Assembly (NCBI RefSeq): GCF_026241135.1
Contig: NZ_JAPFGA010000011.1
Location: 16,149 to 80,148 of the forward strand
Direction: 5' to 3'
DNA from: Galbibacter kalidii
Lineage (GTDB): Bacteria; Bacteroidota; Bacteroidia; Flavobacteriales; Flavobacteriaceae
Length of the DNA stretch: 64,000 nucleotides
Shown: positions 18,001-24,343 of the stretch, piece by piece
Layout of the letters: each line of letters opens with the position of its first letter
Position numbering within the stretch: position 1 is the first letter of the stretch
Position numbers and translations under genes: made by a program
Notes under the pieces: generated by a model
The model's database searches: none
Told to the model about the DNA's origin: nothing
What the model saw: only the letters and a program-made list of their open reading frames with translations

Positions 18001-18022
18001 TTATTGTTTGTGTGTTTTTCAT
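15002..18022 (-). CDS. SusC/RagA family TonB-linked outer-membrane transporter
   Basis: 1006 residues. Signal peptide, then a carboxypeptidase-D-like domain (VEGVVTDSQGVPIEGVHVLIKNSRSG, abbreviated), then the TonB plug with LYIIDGVPY and the SusC hallmark ASIEVLKDADATAIYGSRGANGVI region near residue 240, then a beta-barrel ending LQVLTTGVQLNF. Length is usual for SusC. It heads the minus-strand operon susC-susD-S9 peptidase and imports a TonB-dependent ligand across the outer membrane. No sigma/anti-sigma pair adjoins it, so control may come from the AraC protein at 7917 or from the leader hairpin at 18069. Confidence 0.95.
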   Translation of the reverse strand: MKNTQTIRYRSLIFLLLLLYGFTVIAQTKANTTIPNDEDQHRIEGVVTDSQGVPIEGVHVLIKNSRSGTFTNRDGAYIISAHPSDVLTFSYIGFQVEERRVGEKSIIDVQLKEAVTDLGAVTVNAGYYTVSEKERTGSIAKISSKDIETQPVTEVLATMQGRIPGVLITQNSGVPGGSFQIHIRGQNSLRSEGNDPLYIIDGVPYSSESIGSAYTNNSAIPGLRTPLNNIDPNSIASIEVLKDADATAIYGSRGANGVILITTKKGKPQFNLNYSYGTGRVNSYFDLMNTEEYLQMRREAYANDGVTEYPANAYDINGIWDQNRYTDWQEVFTGGTSEFMDINGSISGGGEQTQFRLSGNYHRETTVFPGDNSYNKLGVHSSISHKSKDERFRYNLSTGFTIQDNDLFGGSFMPLIDQLAPNAPALYNDDGSLNWENSTWTNPLSTLEDIYSSDSKNLISNLLISYKILPGMELKTSMGYTDTRFLEHSISPSTRYNPAWGFTSEFTLIRKNRTVLNSWIIEPQLSYAKEFGKFKTSLLVGGTFQKQASSRLVMIGSGFSSNSLMENIAAASYQEVITDDKTVYKYNAVFGRLNLSYKNRYIINITGRRDGSSRFGPGKQFANFGAIGGAWVFSEEPWIKEYLGILSFGKFRGSYGVTGNDQIGDYQYLDTYVVNGNRYDGIPVMAPSRLFNPNFSWEENKKLEFALEAGFFKDRLFFTAAYYKNRSSNQLVGIPLPGTTGFSSIQANLNATVENKGWEFSLHSENLRGNDFFWSTSFNISLNRNKLVAFPGLEESTYANSYVIGEPLNIFKKYNYLGLDPESGLYQFTDYNEDGILSRQDDREAIHDFTPRYFGGFQNNIRYKGFTLDFLFQFVKQDNYKGVYSTGLPGGMSNQLRSVQDRWQQPGGNATYQPYTTGLNTEVYQRFVNYYQSNAMIGDASYIRLKNIALSYTLPKEVLRSIKCSFLLKGQNLLTITGYDGYDPESIYTNSLPPLQVLTTGVQLNF

Positions 18023-18068
18023 ATTTTTGAATTAGTTTTAAATGAAACGTTAGTTTTGTTTGAACCAT

Positions 18069-18111
18069 GGCCTCCTGCGATACCTTCCACAATATTCAGG
18101 AGGCCTTTTTT
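18069..18111 (+). terminator. Terminator-like hairpin in the susC leader
   Basis: GGCCTCCTG (18069-18077) pairs perfectly with CAGGAGGCC (18097-18105), followed on the plus strand by six Ts. It starts 47 bp upstream of the susC start, inside its probable 5' leader. No plus-strand gene precedes it, so it may end an antisense transcript or act as a leader hairpin for susC. Confidence 0.65.
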
Positions 18112-18307
18112 ATAGTACATAGTATTAACATTGTTAATTTACACCCCTAAGGTCCCCTCAAGGGGACAATCCCACCATTTAAGCGGAGTTGGTAGACCAT
18201 ACAGGAAAAAACCTTTTTCCCTTTTGTGTTAATTGATTTGTGACAATCTATCATCCTTGAGTTTTGATTAGTGTTAATTTTCAAGGTATATCCTTATTTT
18301 CGCACAC

Positions 18308-18431
18308 CGTACATCATGTACGGGTATCACCATATCCCGGCTAGGCCGGGAAGTTCCCTGTCAGCAGTTTATAGGGTGTAAAACCGTTAAGAATGGTCGA
18401 AACCTTGGAGACCATTTAGGTTTTACACCCT
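18308..18431. repeat. Stacked perfect hairpins
   Basis: Three structures in a row. CGTACAT-C-ATGTACG lies at 18308-18322. CCCGGC-TAG-GCCGGG lies at 18336-18350. The third is a long stem, AGGGTGTAAAACC (18373-18385) with GGTTTTACACCCT (18419-18431), enclosing a second perfect stem AATGGTC (18392-18398) / GACCATT (18410-18416). All pairs are exact. Possible structured RNA or recombination/attachment remnant. Confidence 0.8.
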
Positions 18432-18749
18432 GGTTTGGTTGCCTAAGCAACCAAAAAACCTCGCGACAGGGCGTCTTTTTCTTTGGTTCGTTTCTTTTGG
18501 ACGAGCAAAAGAAATGAACAATAATGTCTATGTTTGTTTTCGTCACATGGCCGGTTGCCATGATTATGTGCAGTTCGTCAGTTACAGGAGATATACCATT
18601 TCTATTCCAGAATTGGTATATAATGTCTAAATACCGGGGCTGTATCTATACAGCCTAAAAGTCTATCGTCACTCCTTAACATAAAAAGGGCCTTACAGCC
18701 TGTATTGCAAGCTGCTTGCATAATTTGCCCGCACATCGGCTGGCCCCTC

Positions 18750-18790
18750 ACTAAAAATGTCCACCGGACATTTTCTTAACGTTCGGTCCT
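18750..18790. repeat. Covarying hairpin repeat, copy 2
   Basis: AAATGTCC (18755-18762) pairs with GGACATTT (18766-18773), with loop ACC and the shared flanks CACTAAA and TTAACGTTCGGTCC. Both halves of the stem differ from the other copies in a matching way, so pairing is kept. Confidence 0.85.
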
Positions 18791-18998
18791 ATACAGGACA
18801 CTTTGGTTTTTTAGGAAAAAGGATATAGTATACCGTAAACACAATACCATATTGCGCTTTGGTAATCTTTAAACCCTTATACCTTATGCTGTTTAATAGG
18901 TTTTCCATTTTTAAACCTTACGTTATTGCAAAACCCCAGTTAAAATGAAGAAACCAATGCTAAGAAATGTTGAGAAATCCTAATGTATATAAACAAAT

Positions 18999-19132
18999 GG
19001 GCGTGGAAACTCAACTTATTGCATCAAAGGTACTGGTATACCCGCAAACAAATAAGAGAGAAACCCACGCCCGGGTCGTGAGCAAATCTGCTTATTATCT
19101 CGTTTGCTAAAAAATTACCAGTTTTTTGATGC
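18999..19132 (+). ncRNA. Candidate structured leader with pseudoknot
   Basis: GGGCGTGG (18999-19006) pairs with CCACGCCC (19065-19072). Inside that loop GCATCAAA (19021-19028), followed by GG and then TACTGG, is complementary to CCAG (19118-19121) plus TTTGATGC (19125-19132) outside it, which would make a pseudoknot. AGCAAA (19081-19086) pairs with TTTGCT (19103-19108) between them. It lies 140 bp upstream of a small HTH gene. No known RNA family is recognised. It could be a cis-regulatory RNA or a recombination site. Confidence 0.5.
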
Positions 19133-19272
19133 GAGATTCAAAGCAATTGCTTCTAATATTTTTCTAAAAGAAGAATCACAAATATATGTTATTGAAACAA
19201 ATATATGAAAATTATTCAATATTCGGATTTGAATCCGAGATATTTTTGTTGAGTCTGCTTTTCTTTGTTATA

Positions 19273-19521
19273 ATGGTAGATAGGAATCGCAAAATAGTAG
19301 AGTATATTGCTGCGAAATGGATCAGTAAAGTAACAAATAATAGTGAATTCGCTGATAAAAACAATATTGGCGAAAAAACTGTTAGGAGTATTAGGGATGA
19401 TAAATCGTATAGAACTAGTTTTGAAACTATTGAAAACATTTGTGTCGCTCAAAATATGAATTTATCTGATTTTTTTAAAGAAGCAGAAGAAATGTTTCCC
19501 GAAATAAAAATAAAAAAGTAA
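19273..19521 (+). CDS. Small XRE-like HTH protein
   Basis: 82 residues from MVDRNRKIVEYIAAKW. The open frame extends 29 codons upstream, but a TATTTTTG (-7 type) box at 19241-19248 lies inside that extension, so the internal ATG is preferred. The HTH region is SEFADKNNIGEKTVRSIRDD followed by SFETIENICVAQNMNLSDFF, as in Cro/C1-type regulators. It probably binds DNA, perhaps its own promoter or the structured region upstream. First gene of the cassette-like array, with a terminator just after it. Confidence 0.75.
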   Translation: MVDRNRKIVEYIAAKWISKVTNNSEFADKNNIGEKTVRSIRDDKSYRTSFETIENICVAQNMNLSDFFKEAEEMFPEIKIKK

Positions 19522-19545
19522 ACAAAATATAAACTTTATGATTAG

Positions 19546-19568
19546 CCAATCCGATGGGATTGGTTTTT
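19546..19568 (+). terminator. Rho-independent terminator
   Basis: CCAATCC (19546-19552) pairs with GGATTGG (19557-19563), followed by TTTTTATTTTT. It ends the HTH gene. Confidence 0.85.
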
Positions 19569-19587
19569 ATTTTTGCAACAATTACTG

Positions 19588-19866
19588 TCATATAAGCGAA
19601 TCTAAATTACTATATCTATCCAGTTTATCACCCGTTTTAAAACTTACCTTGTTTACAATTTTGTTGGTTATGGTATTGTATTCAACCTCGACAAAAAACT
19701 TATTGACCGCATATAATGCATATCTAGTTGTTCCTTCTAGATGGTGGCATATATTAGGTTTTTTGGTATTTATTGGGTTTATAGGGTTTATAGGGTATGT
19801 GATTTCCGTTTCTACATAATTTAACACCTTAGGTTGCGGAATCCCGTAATGTGCTTCAAAAACCAT
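19588..19866 (-). CDS. Small hypothetical protein with NPI repeats
   Basis: 92 residues from MVFEAHYGIPQP; a TTG start 24 bp further up is possible. A short repeat ITYPINPINPINTKKP comes from a 9-bp DNA repeat. The C-terminal half RYALYAVNKFFVEVEYNTIT...VSFKTGDKLDRYSNL matches a pattern seen in small Bacteroidota hypothetical proteins, which is why this strand is preferred over the overlapping plus-strand frame. It is the only minus-strand intact gene in the cassette-like array. Function unknown. Confidence 0.65.
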   Translation of the reverse strand: MVFEAHYGIPQPKVLNYVETEITYPINPINPINTKKPNICHHLEGTTRYALYAVNKFFVEVEYNTITNKIVNKVSFKTGDKLDRYSNLDSLI

Positions 19867-19905
19867 TTGTTTTCTTCGAAGGAATAACAAATAAATCTAA
19901 TCATT

Positions 19906-20052
19906 ATGTCAGTAAAACATATACCAACAGGAGAAGCCCATAAAGGACAAAAAGGAGGACAAACAGGTTGTGGATTTGACACTCGAGAAAATCCAAGTCA
20001 TTGGGTAAACACAGATGAAAGAATTACATGCGATAAAAATGGGTGCAAGTAG
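19906..20052 (+). CDS. 48-residue cysteine-containing small protein
   Basis: ATG at 19906, stop at 20050-20052. Rich in Gly, Lys and Thr (MSVKHIPTGEAHKGQKGG), with cysteines in GCGFDT, ITCDKN and GCK. No signal peptide or membrane segment. A terminator starts 13 bp after the stop, which supports real expression. The Cys spacing could bind a metal, but only three cysteines are present. I recall similar short Bacteroidota proteins without an assigned function. Confidence 0.6.
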   Translation: MSVKHIPTGEAHKGQKGGQTGCGFDTRENPSHWVNTDERITCDKNGCK

Positions 20053-20065
20053 AACAGGAGTAAGT

Positions 20066-20091
20066 GCCAATCTGCTGTGATTGGCTTTTTT
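20066..20091 (+). terminator. Rho-independent terminator
   Basis: GCCAATC (20066-20072) pairs with GATTGGC (20079-20085), followed by six Ts. It ends the 48-residue gene. Confidence 0.9.
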
Positions 20092-20114
20092 GTTCTTATG
20101 GCTTGAATGAGTGA

Positions 20115-20294
20115 AGCTTACATGTGGTAATGATTCATAAACTATTAGGTTGTATAAAAATGAAAAAAAATAGTATGTTTACAAGAGCTAAGCATACTTT
20201 TTAAAATTATTGGCTGGGATATAAAGAATAAAAACCTGTGCATAGCCCCCAAATTTTCGGGATAAACAGGGAAATGTTGGGGGTATAAACAAGT
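20115..20294 (+). repeat. Cassette-boundary repeat B, copy 1
   Basis: A block of about 180 bp that also occurs at 24169-24315 and 31762-31944. It contains AGTATG...CATACT and CCCCCAA...TTGGGGG stems and ends TATAAACAAGTT. Each copy lies upstream of an unrelated gene (pepE-like, isochorismatase-like, parD). Copies 1 and 3 also share AGCTTACATG at the left end. Confidence 0.9.
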
Positions 20295-20467
20295 TAGCGG
20301 CCATTTGTATGACAAGATCATTCAAGGTTTGCAACACTATGTATTACATATTAAGTGTTGTTTTAAACATATTAAAATTTAAGATTTAATTACAACCTTC
20401 GAGTTAACTTTGGTTATTGGCAACTTAAAAATAAATTTATCAAGCAGGATAATGATATTGAAATAAA

Positions 20468-21151
20468 ATGAAACTTCTTCTCACTTCTGCCGGCATAAGC
20501 AATACGAGCATACGCAATGCACTTGTTGACCTCTTAAATAAACCGATTACTGAGGCAAGTGCTCTTTTTATACCCACCGCAATATATGCAATAGCCGAAG
20601 GTACTGACATAGCAAGAAAGGTGATTTGCGGAACATTAGGTGACCCTTTCTGCGAATTGGGTTGGAAGTCATTGGGAGTGCTGGAACTGACTACGCTGCC
20701 CAGCATTAAAAAAGAACTCTGGATCCCGACACTCCAGAAAACTGATGCTTTACTGGTTGGAGGCGGTGACTGCCAATATCTGTGTTACTGGATGCAGCAG
20801 TCCGGATTGGCAGAACTCTTACCATCGCTGCTACTCAAGACGGTCTACGTGGGTCTGAGTGCTGGGAGTATGATTATGACCCGCTTTGGAACGACCTATG
20901 ATAACCATACTCTGCTAGGAAAAAGTGATAAATCTCTGGGAATTGTTGATTTTGCCCTACATCCTCATCTGGATCACGAATCGTTTCCAGAAAATTCTTT
21001 GGCAAATTTAGAAAAGTTAGCTACTACGATACCTGTACCATCTTATGCGATTGACGACAATACAGCCATTAAAGTGACTGATGGAAACATCGAAGTTATC
21101 TCCGAGGGACAGTGGAAGCTATTTGCTCCAGACAAAGCAACGAACCGCTAG
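20468..21151 (+). CDS. Peptidase E-like serine peptidase (family S51)
   Basis: 227 residues, close to the usual 230 for dipeptidase E. The nucleophile elbow is GLSAGSM with Ser131; ALLVGGGDCQYL (about 94-105) and a HPHLDH motif (near 175) also fit S51. These cytoplasmic enzymes cleave Asp-X dipeptides; related cyanophycinases have the same fold. No signal peptide. The stop TAG lies directly at the edge of the group II intron remnant on the other strand, so the original 3' end may have been altered by the insertion. Preceded by repeat B. Confidence 0.8.
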   Translation: MKLLLTSAGISNTSIRNALVDLLNKPITEASALFIPTAIYAIAEGTDIARKVICGTLGDPFCELGWKSLGVLELTTLPSIKKELWIPTLQKTDALLVGGGDCQYLCYWMQQSGLAELLPSLLLKTVYVGLSAGSMIMTRFGTTYDNHTLLGKSDKSLGIVDFALHPHLDHESFPENSLANLEKLATTIPVPSYAIDDNTAIKVTDGNIEVISEGQWKLFAPDKATNR

Positions 21152-21540
21152 TCGAGTAGGTAAAGGGGAGTCTCACCCCTAAACTTCTCTCAGAACCGTT
21201 GGGCAACATACAAAGAAAGCCCACGCACAAACAGGTACATTTGGTTTTGCCGACATACAAAGCCAACGCTGAAAACCAAATGTGCCTGCTCATCCGACCT
21301 CATAGCCTCGGTATATGGTTCGTGTTCCTCAGTACCGAAATTTGCTTAATATTGCTCATTATTCAATCGCAATAACCTTCACTGCATACCTCACGATATA
21401 CCAGCTTGCGACTTGCTAATGGTTCAAAGAGCCTGTCCTGAGCGTAGACGAAGGGTTATCCCTGCCCATAAGGGACTTGCACCCTCTAGATTAATATCAT
21501 ATCTTCGATATAATAAAGATGCCCATGCTGGGCACACACA
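21152..21540 (-). mobile_element. Internally deleted group II intron remnant
   Basis: Read on the minus strand it starts GTGTGCCCAGCATGGGC (intron 5' end near 21540), then GAGGGTGCAAGTCCC, typical of domain I. It ends with GGTTCTGAGAGAAG (domain V-like), then a domain VI-like GGGGTGAGACTCCCC and CCTACTCGACT at the 3' end near 21152. The whole is about 390 nt and lacks any reverse transcriptase frame, so the maturase and much of domains II-IV are gone. It lies immediately after the pepE-like stop, in opposite orientation. Confidence 0.8.
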
Positions 21541-21567
21541 ATAGTACAAACACTTAGGATATCATTC

Positions 21568-21972
21568 ATGAGGCAATATTTTAATCCCAAGAAGTTTGAG
21601 TTTTACAAGAGCAAAAGCATTTATGAATTTTTGGGTATTAAATGGTTCAAAAAATACTTGATTACGGATGGGGATTTAGTAAGGCGTTGGAAAAACGTGA
21701 AACAAATAAGCGCCAGAAATAAAGACAGGTTTAATGAACTTTATAAAGCTGAGCGAAACACAAAAAAGTATGAGATAATCCACTTGATATTTTTACTCAT
21801 CTTTATTTTGATTGTTGGTATGGAATACGAGAATATATCAACCTTTAACTGGGTTATTATTTTATTAATCAACTTATACGCTAATATCTATCCAATTTTC
21901 TTGCAACGCTATAACCGAATCAGAATAATTAGGGTACTTACAAAAAATGGATATAAAAGCCCATATGAATAA
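21568..21972 (+). CDS. CrtO-like acyltransferase-family membrane protein
   Basis: 134 residues. KSKSIYEFLGIKWFKKYLITDGDL and the C-terminal YPIFLQRYNRIRI agree with the glycosyl-4,4'-diaponeurosporenoate acyltransferase (CrtO) family of small membrane enzymes, whose end is typically QRYNRxR. Two hydrophobic segments lie at about 75-90 and 98-114. In staphylococci CrtO acylates a carotenoid glycoside; no carotenoid gene is nearby, so only the family is proposed. Lone cassette-type gene between the intron remnant and an inverted-repeat structure. Confidence 0.55.
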   Translation: MRQYFNPKKFEFYKSKSIYEFLGIKWFKKYLITDGDLVRRWKNVKQISARNKDRFNELYKAERNTKKYEIIHLIFLLIFILIVGMEYENISTFNWVIILLINLYANIYPIFLQRYNRIRIIRVLTKNGYKSPYE

Positions 21973-22098
21973 AACATTAGAAATATTAGACACTTTGGAA
22001 CAGCTTTGAACTAACAATTAAATTTGACTGATTTTGAAGAAGTGAAGTATGGGTTACAGAGGCGCATATGAAACTCGGTAGATGAAAACTACGACACG

Positions 22099-22181
22099 CC
22101 AACATTATGTAAGAATCATAGCTGCACAAAGCCAGCTCGCGAACCCAAGCTACGATTCTTACATTTATTGTTGCCATTCAT
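22099..22181 (+). repeat. Cassette-end inverted repeat (attC-like)
   Basis: TGTAAGAATCATAGCT pairs with AGCTACGATTCTTACA about 30 bp on, with one mismatch. Outside it GCCAACA faces TGTTGCC. A long imperfect palindrome with short conserved outer boxes behind a single gene resembles an integron attC site in shape, though the core boxes do not match the classical consensus. Confidence 0.55.
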
Positions 22182-22385
22182 TGCGAAACGCACTCGGAAA
22201 TGGAAAAATTGGATTCTATAAGAACTGATTTTTAACAAAGAAAATGCTTAGTAAATTAAGCTGAATTCTCGCTCAAATGCGGAATGAAAATCACAATGGA
22301 ATTTAGCAAGTTCCGAAATCGCTCTCTCAAACAGAATTGAAAACAACTAATAATTGAAAAACAAAACGCTGAATTTAAAACGAAA

Positions 22386-22583
22386 ATGAAAAAAACTTAC
22401 TTTATATATTTAATAATTATCGGAAATATTGTGCTTATGATTTACAATATTTCGAAAGTTGACTTTGACAATCTTCAGGAAATACCTTTTAGTATTATTT
22501 CGAATGTCATTTTAATTATTGCAATGATAATTACAATGCTAGTTATAATGAGAGATGCAAAGAAAAATAATAATCAAAATTAA
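22386..22583 (+). CDS. Small two-pass membrane protein
   Basis: 65 residues with two hydrophobic segments (YFIYLIIIGNIVLMIYNI and ISNVILIIAMIITMLVIM) and a polar, Asn/Lys-rich end. No family recognised. It lies between two inverted-repeat structures as a single-gene cassette. Possible roles (immunity protein, small regulator) cannot be told from sequence. The 200 bp upstream hold no gene. Confidence 0.6.
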   Translation: MKKTYFIYLIIIGNIVLMIYNISKVDFDNLQEIPFSIISNVILIIAMIITMLVIMRDAKKNNNQN

Positions 22584-22682
22584 AAAGTTAATAAAACGAA
22601 ATGCTAACCGAATTAATTCAAACGGTAAAAAACAGAAAACAAAATATAGTTGAATAGTTTAAAGCTTGAAAAACAACGAAAT

Positions 22683-22856
22683 GGCAACAACGTGTATAAA
22701 ACATAGCTATTATAGGATTTCCAAGAGGTTTTTGCTAATTTAGTAAGACCGCCAAATTTTTAAATTTGGCTTTTTGAGAAGTTTAAAATAAGAAGAAAAA
22801 TTTAAAACTTCGACTCTGTGTTTAATCGAAAAGTTAGCGTCTTTTTACACGCTATT
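22683..22856 (+). repeat. Cassette-end inverted repeat
   Basis: GCAACAACGTGTATAAAA at the left faces TTTTTACACGCTATTTGC at the right, about 170 bp apart. An inner hairpin CCAAATTT/AAATTTGG lies near 22753-22771. The right arm runs directly into the group II intron fragment. The form (long palindrome behind one gene) matches the other cassette ends. Confidence 0.5.
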
Positions 22857-22922
22857 TGCACCCTCTAGATTAAAGTTACTTTTAGCGTAATTAAAAAGAT
22901 GCCCATACTGGGCACACACAAT
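22851..22922 (-). mobile_element. 5' fragment of a second group II intron
   Basis: Minus strand: GTGTGCCCAGTATGGGC, then TTAATCTAGAGGGTGCAA, i.e. the same 5' end as the intron remnant at 21540 but with a different intervening loop. Sequence similarity stops at GGGTGCAA. So it is a short 5' stub abutting the cassette-end palindrome. Confidence 0.65.
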
Positions 22923-23046
22923 TTGTATAATTCATAAGGGTTTCAGAGGTTTTCGAGCGGTATCACCTGCATCAATTTTAGTGATAATTGACAGATTTTA
23001 AACCCTCAATCCCTTACGAAATCATACACTAAACGTTATGTGCAAG
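22911..23046 (+). repeat. Cassette-end inverted repeat upstream of the arginase-family gene
   Basis: TGTATAATTCATAAGGG pairs with CCCTTACGAAATCATACA with few mismatches. Outer boxes GCACACACAA and GTTATGTGC face each other. The right box ends eight bases before the next start codon, as a cassette junction would. Confidence 0.55.
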
Positions 23047-23053
23047 CTGAAAA

Positions 23054-23965
23054 ATGAACAGTAACAAAATTAATATATTAGAATTCCCTTCAAATTTAGG
23101 TCTAAAAAAGACTGAATCTGAAATTGAACCAGGCGTCAAAAAACTACCGGAGTGGTTAAAAAGACACGGTTTTCATAAAAAAATTAATCCGTATAATATT
23201 TTAAGAATAGAACCGCCTGAATATGCAATGGATTTCGACGTTGAATCAAGCGTCAGAAATGCAGACAACATAATTGAATACGCAATTAATCAAAGTAAAA
23301 TGCTGTCCGACAAATTGGACGAAAATACTTTTCAACTAATCATTGGCGGAGACTGTAGCATTCTCATTGGCAACTCAATCGCCCTAAAACAAAAAGGCAA
23401 CTACGGACTTTTTTTCCTTGACGGACATACCGACTTTATTTGGCCCGAACTTTCTGGAACTGGTGGTGCAGCAGGAATGGATTTGGCAATCGTTACTGGC
23501 TACGGGCACGATAAACTGTCCAATATTTTTAATCAAAAACCTTACTTCAAAGAAAAGAACGTCTTTTGTGTTGGCAATAGAGAATACGACCAAGAATATG
23601 TACGTCCGATTTTGGAATCGGAAATAAAATATTTCGATTTAAAAACATTAAGAAACAATGGACTTGCAAAAACTGCAAATCGATTTTTGGAATTAGTACG
23701 GAAAAATAATTTAGATGGATTTTTTATTCATCTTGACGTGGATGTTTTGAACGATAAAATTATGCCTGCCGTTGACAGCAGAGGAATTGACGGACTTACA
23801 TATAAAGAGTTTAGGGAATTGCTAATCCCGTTGCTATCAAGCAAAAAAGCTGTTGGAATTGAAATTACGATTCTCGACCCTAATTTAGACCCAAAAGGGA
23901 AATATACAAATGAGTTTATAAAGAACTTCATTGAAATAATAGAATGCGGAAAAGCCTGCACATAA
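23054..23965 (+). CDS. Arginase/agmatinase-family ureohydrolase
   Basis: 303 residues, usual length. Metal-site motifs: GGDCS (98-102), FLDGHTD (Asp123, His125, Asp127) and HLDVDVL (Asp228, Asp230), with a late GIEITI. The family hydrolyses guanidino compounds such as arginine, agmatine or formiminoglutamate using two Mn ions. The usual GGDHS histidine, a metal ligand in classical arginases, is Cys101 here, so substrate or metal binding may differ. Single gene between cassette-like inverted repeats, with no polyamine or arginine genes nearby. Confidence 0.8.
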   Translation: MNSNKINILEFPSNLGLKKTESEIEPGVKKLPEWLKRHGFHKKINPYNILRIEPPEYAMDFDVESSVRNADNIIEYAINQSKMLSDKLDENTFQLIIGGDCSILIGNSIALKQKGNYGLFFLDGHTDFIWPELSGTGGAAGMDLAIVTGYGHDKLSNIFNQKPYFKEKNVFCVGNREYDQEYVRPILESEIKYFDLKTLRNNGLAKTANRFLELVRKNNLDGFFIHLDVDVLNDKIMPAVDSRGIDGLTYKEFRELLIPLLSSKKAVGIEITILDPNLDPKGKYTNEFIKNFIEIIECGKACT

Positions 23966-23975
23966 CAATGGCAAT

Positions 23976-24075
23976 CGTTGCACAAGCATTAATTTTATAA
24001 AAACAAGATACAAATCAGCCCTTTTAAGGGCTTTCATTTTACCGTGTAATTTAGTTGCATGCTAAAATCACGAGG
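23976..24075 (+). repeat. Cassette-end repeat A, copy 1 with terminator
   Basis: About 100 bp nearly identical to 32566-32666. It starts CGTTGCACAAGC, includes the terminator hairpin AGCCCTT/AAGGGCT (24017-24032), and ends with AGTTGCATGCTAAAAT. A short related piece is at 27694-27729. It follows the arginase-family gene, as copy 2 follows the ParE gene. Confidence 0.9.
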
Positions 24076-24168
24076 ATTAAAATGTGCCGTATGAGTGCTT
24101 TTAATACAAAACATACATCTTGCATACTTGCTGCGCCACTGAACGAAGTATCGCATGCTCTTCAAATG

Positions 24169-24315
24169 TTGAATAAAAATGAAAAAAAATAGTATGTTTA
24201 CAAGACCCTAGCATGCTTTTTAAAATTATTGGCAGGGATATAAAGAATAAAAACCTGTGCATCGCCCCCCGAGTTTTCGGAATAAACAGGGAAATGTTGG
24301 GGATATAAACAAGTT
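24169..24315 (+). repeat. Cassette-boundary repeat B, copy 2
   Basis: Matches 20150-20294 and 31790-31944 with few changes (for example CCGAGTTTTCGG). It ends TATAAACAAGTTGTGT, 28 bp before the next start codon. Confidence 0.9.
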
Positions 24316-24343
24316 GTGTAGCATAAAACAATAAATAAAATCA

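Larger units (their letters stand above)
18112..18998. other. Hairpin-rich intergenic region
   Basis: About 890 bp without a convincing gene. It contains stacked perfect hairpins at 18308-18431, a TTTCTTTGGTTCGTTTC block near 18475-18520 that recurs inverted near 60757-60815, and hairpin repeat copy 2 at 18750. The open frames here run through these repeats and are rejected. Confidence 0.7.

Noticed and set aside
18361-18630. Short frames on both strands
   Set aside because: Both cross perfect hairpins and the dispersed TTTCTTTGG block.
19538-19819. 93-codon plus-strand frame with hydrophobic C-terminus
   Set aside because: Starts inside a terminator hairpin, and the minus-strand frame over the same DNA has a recognisable conserved pattern.
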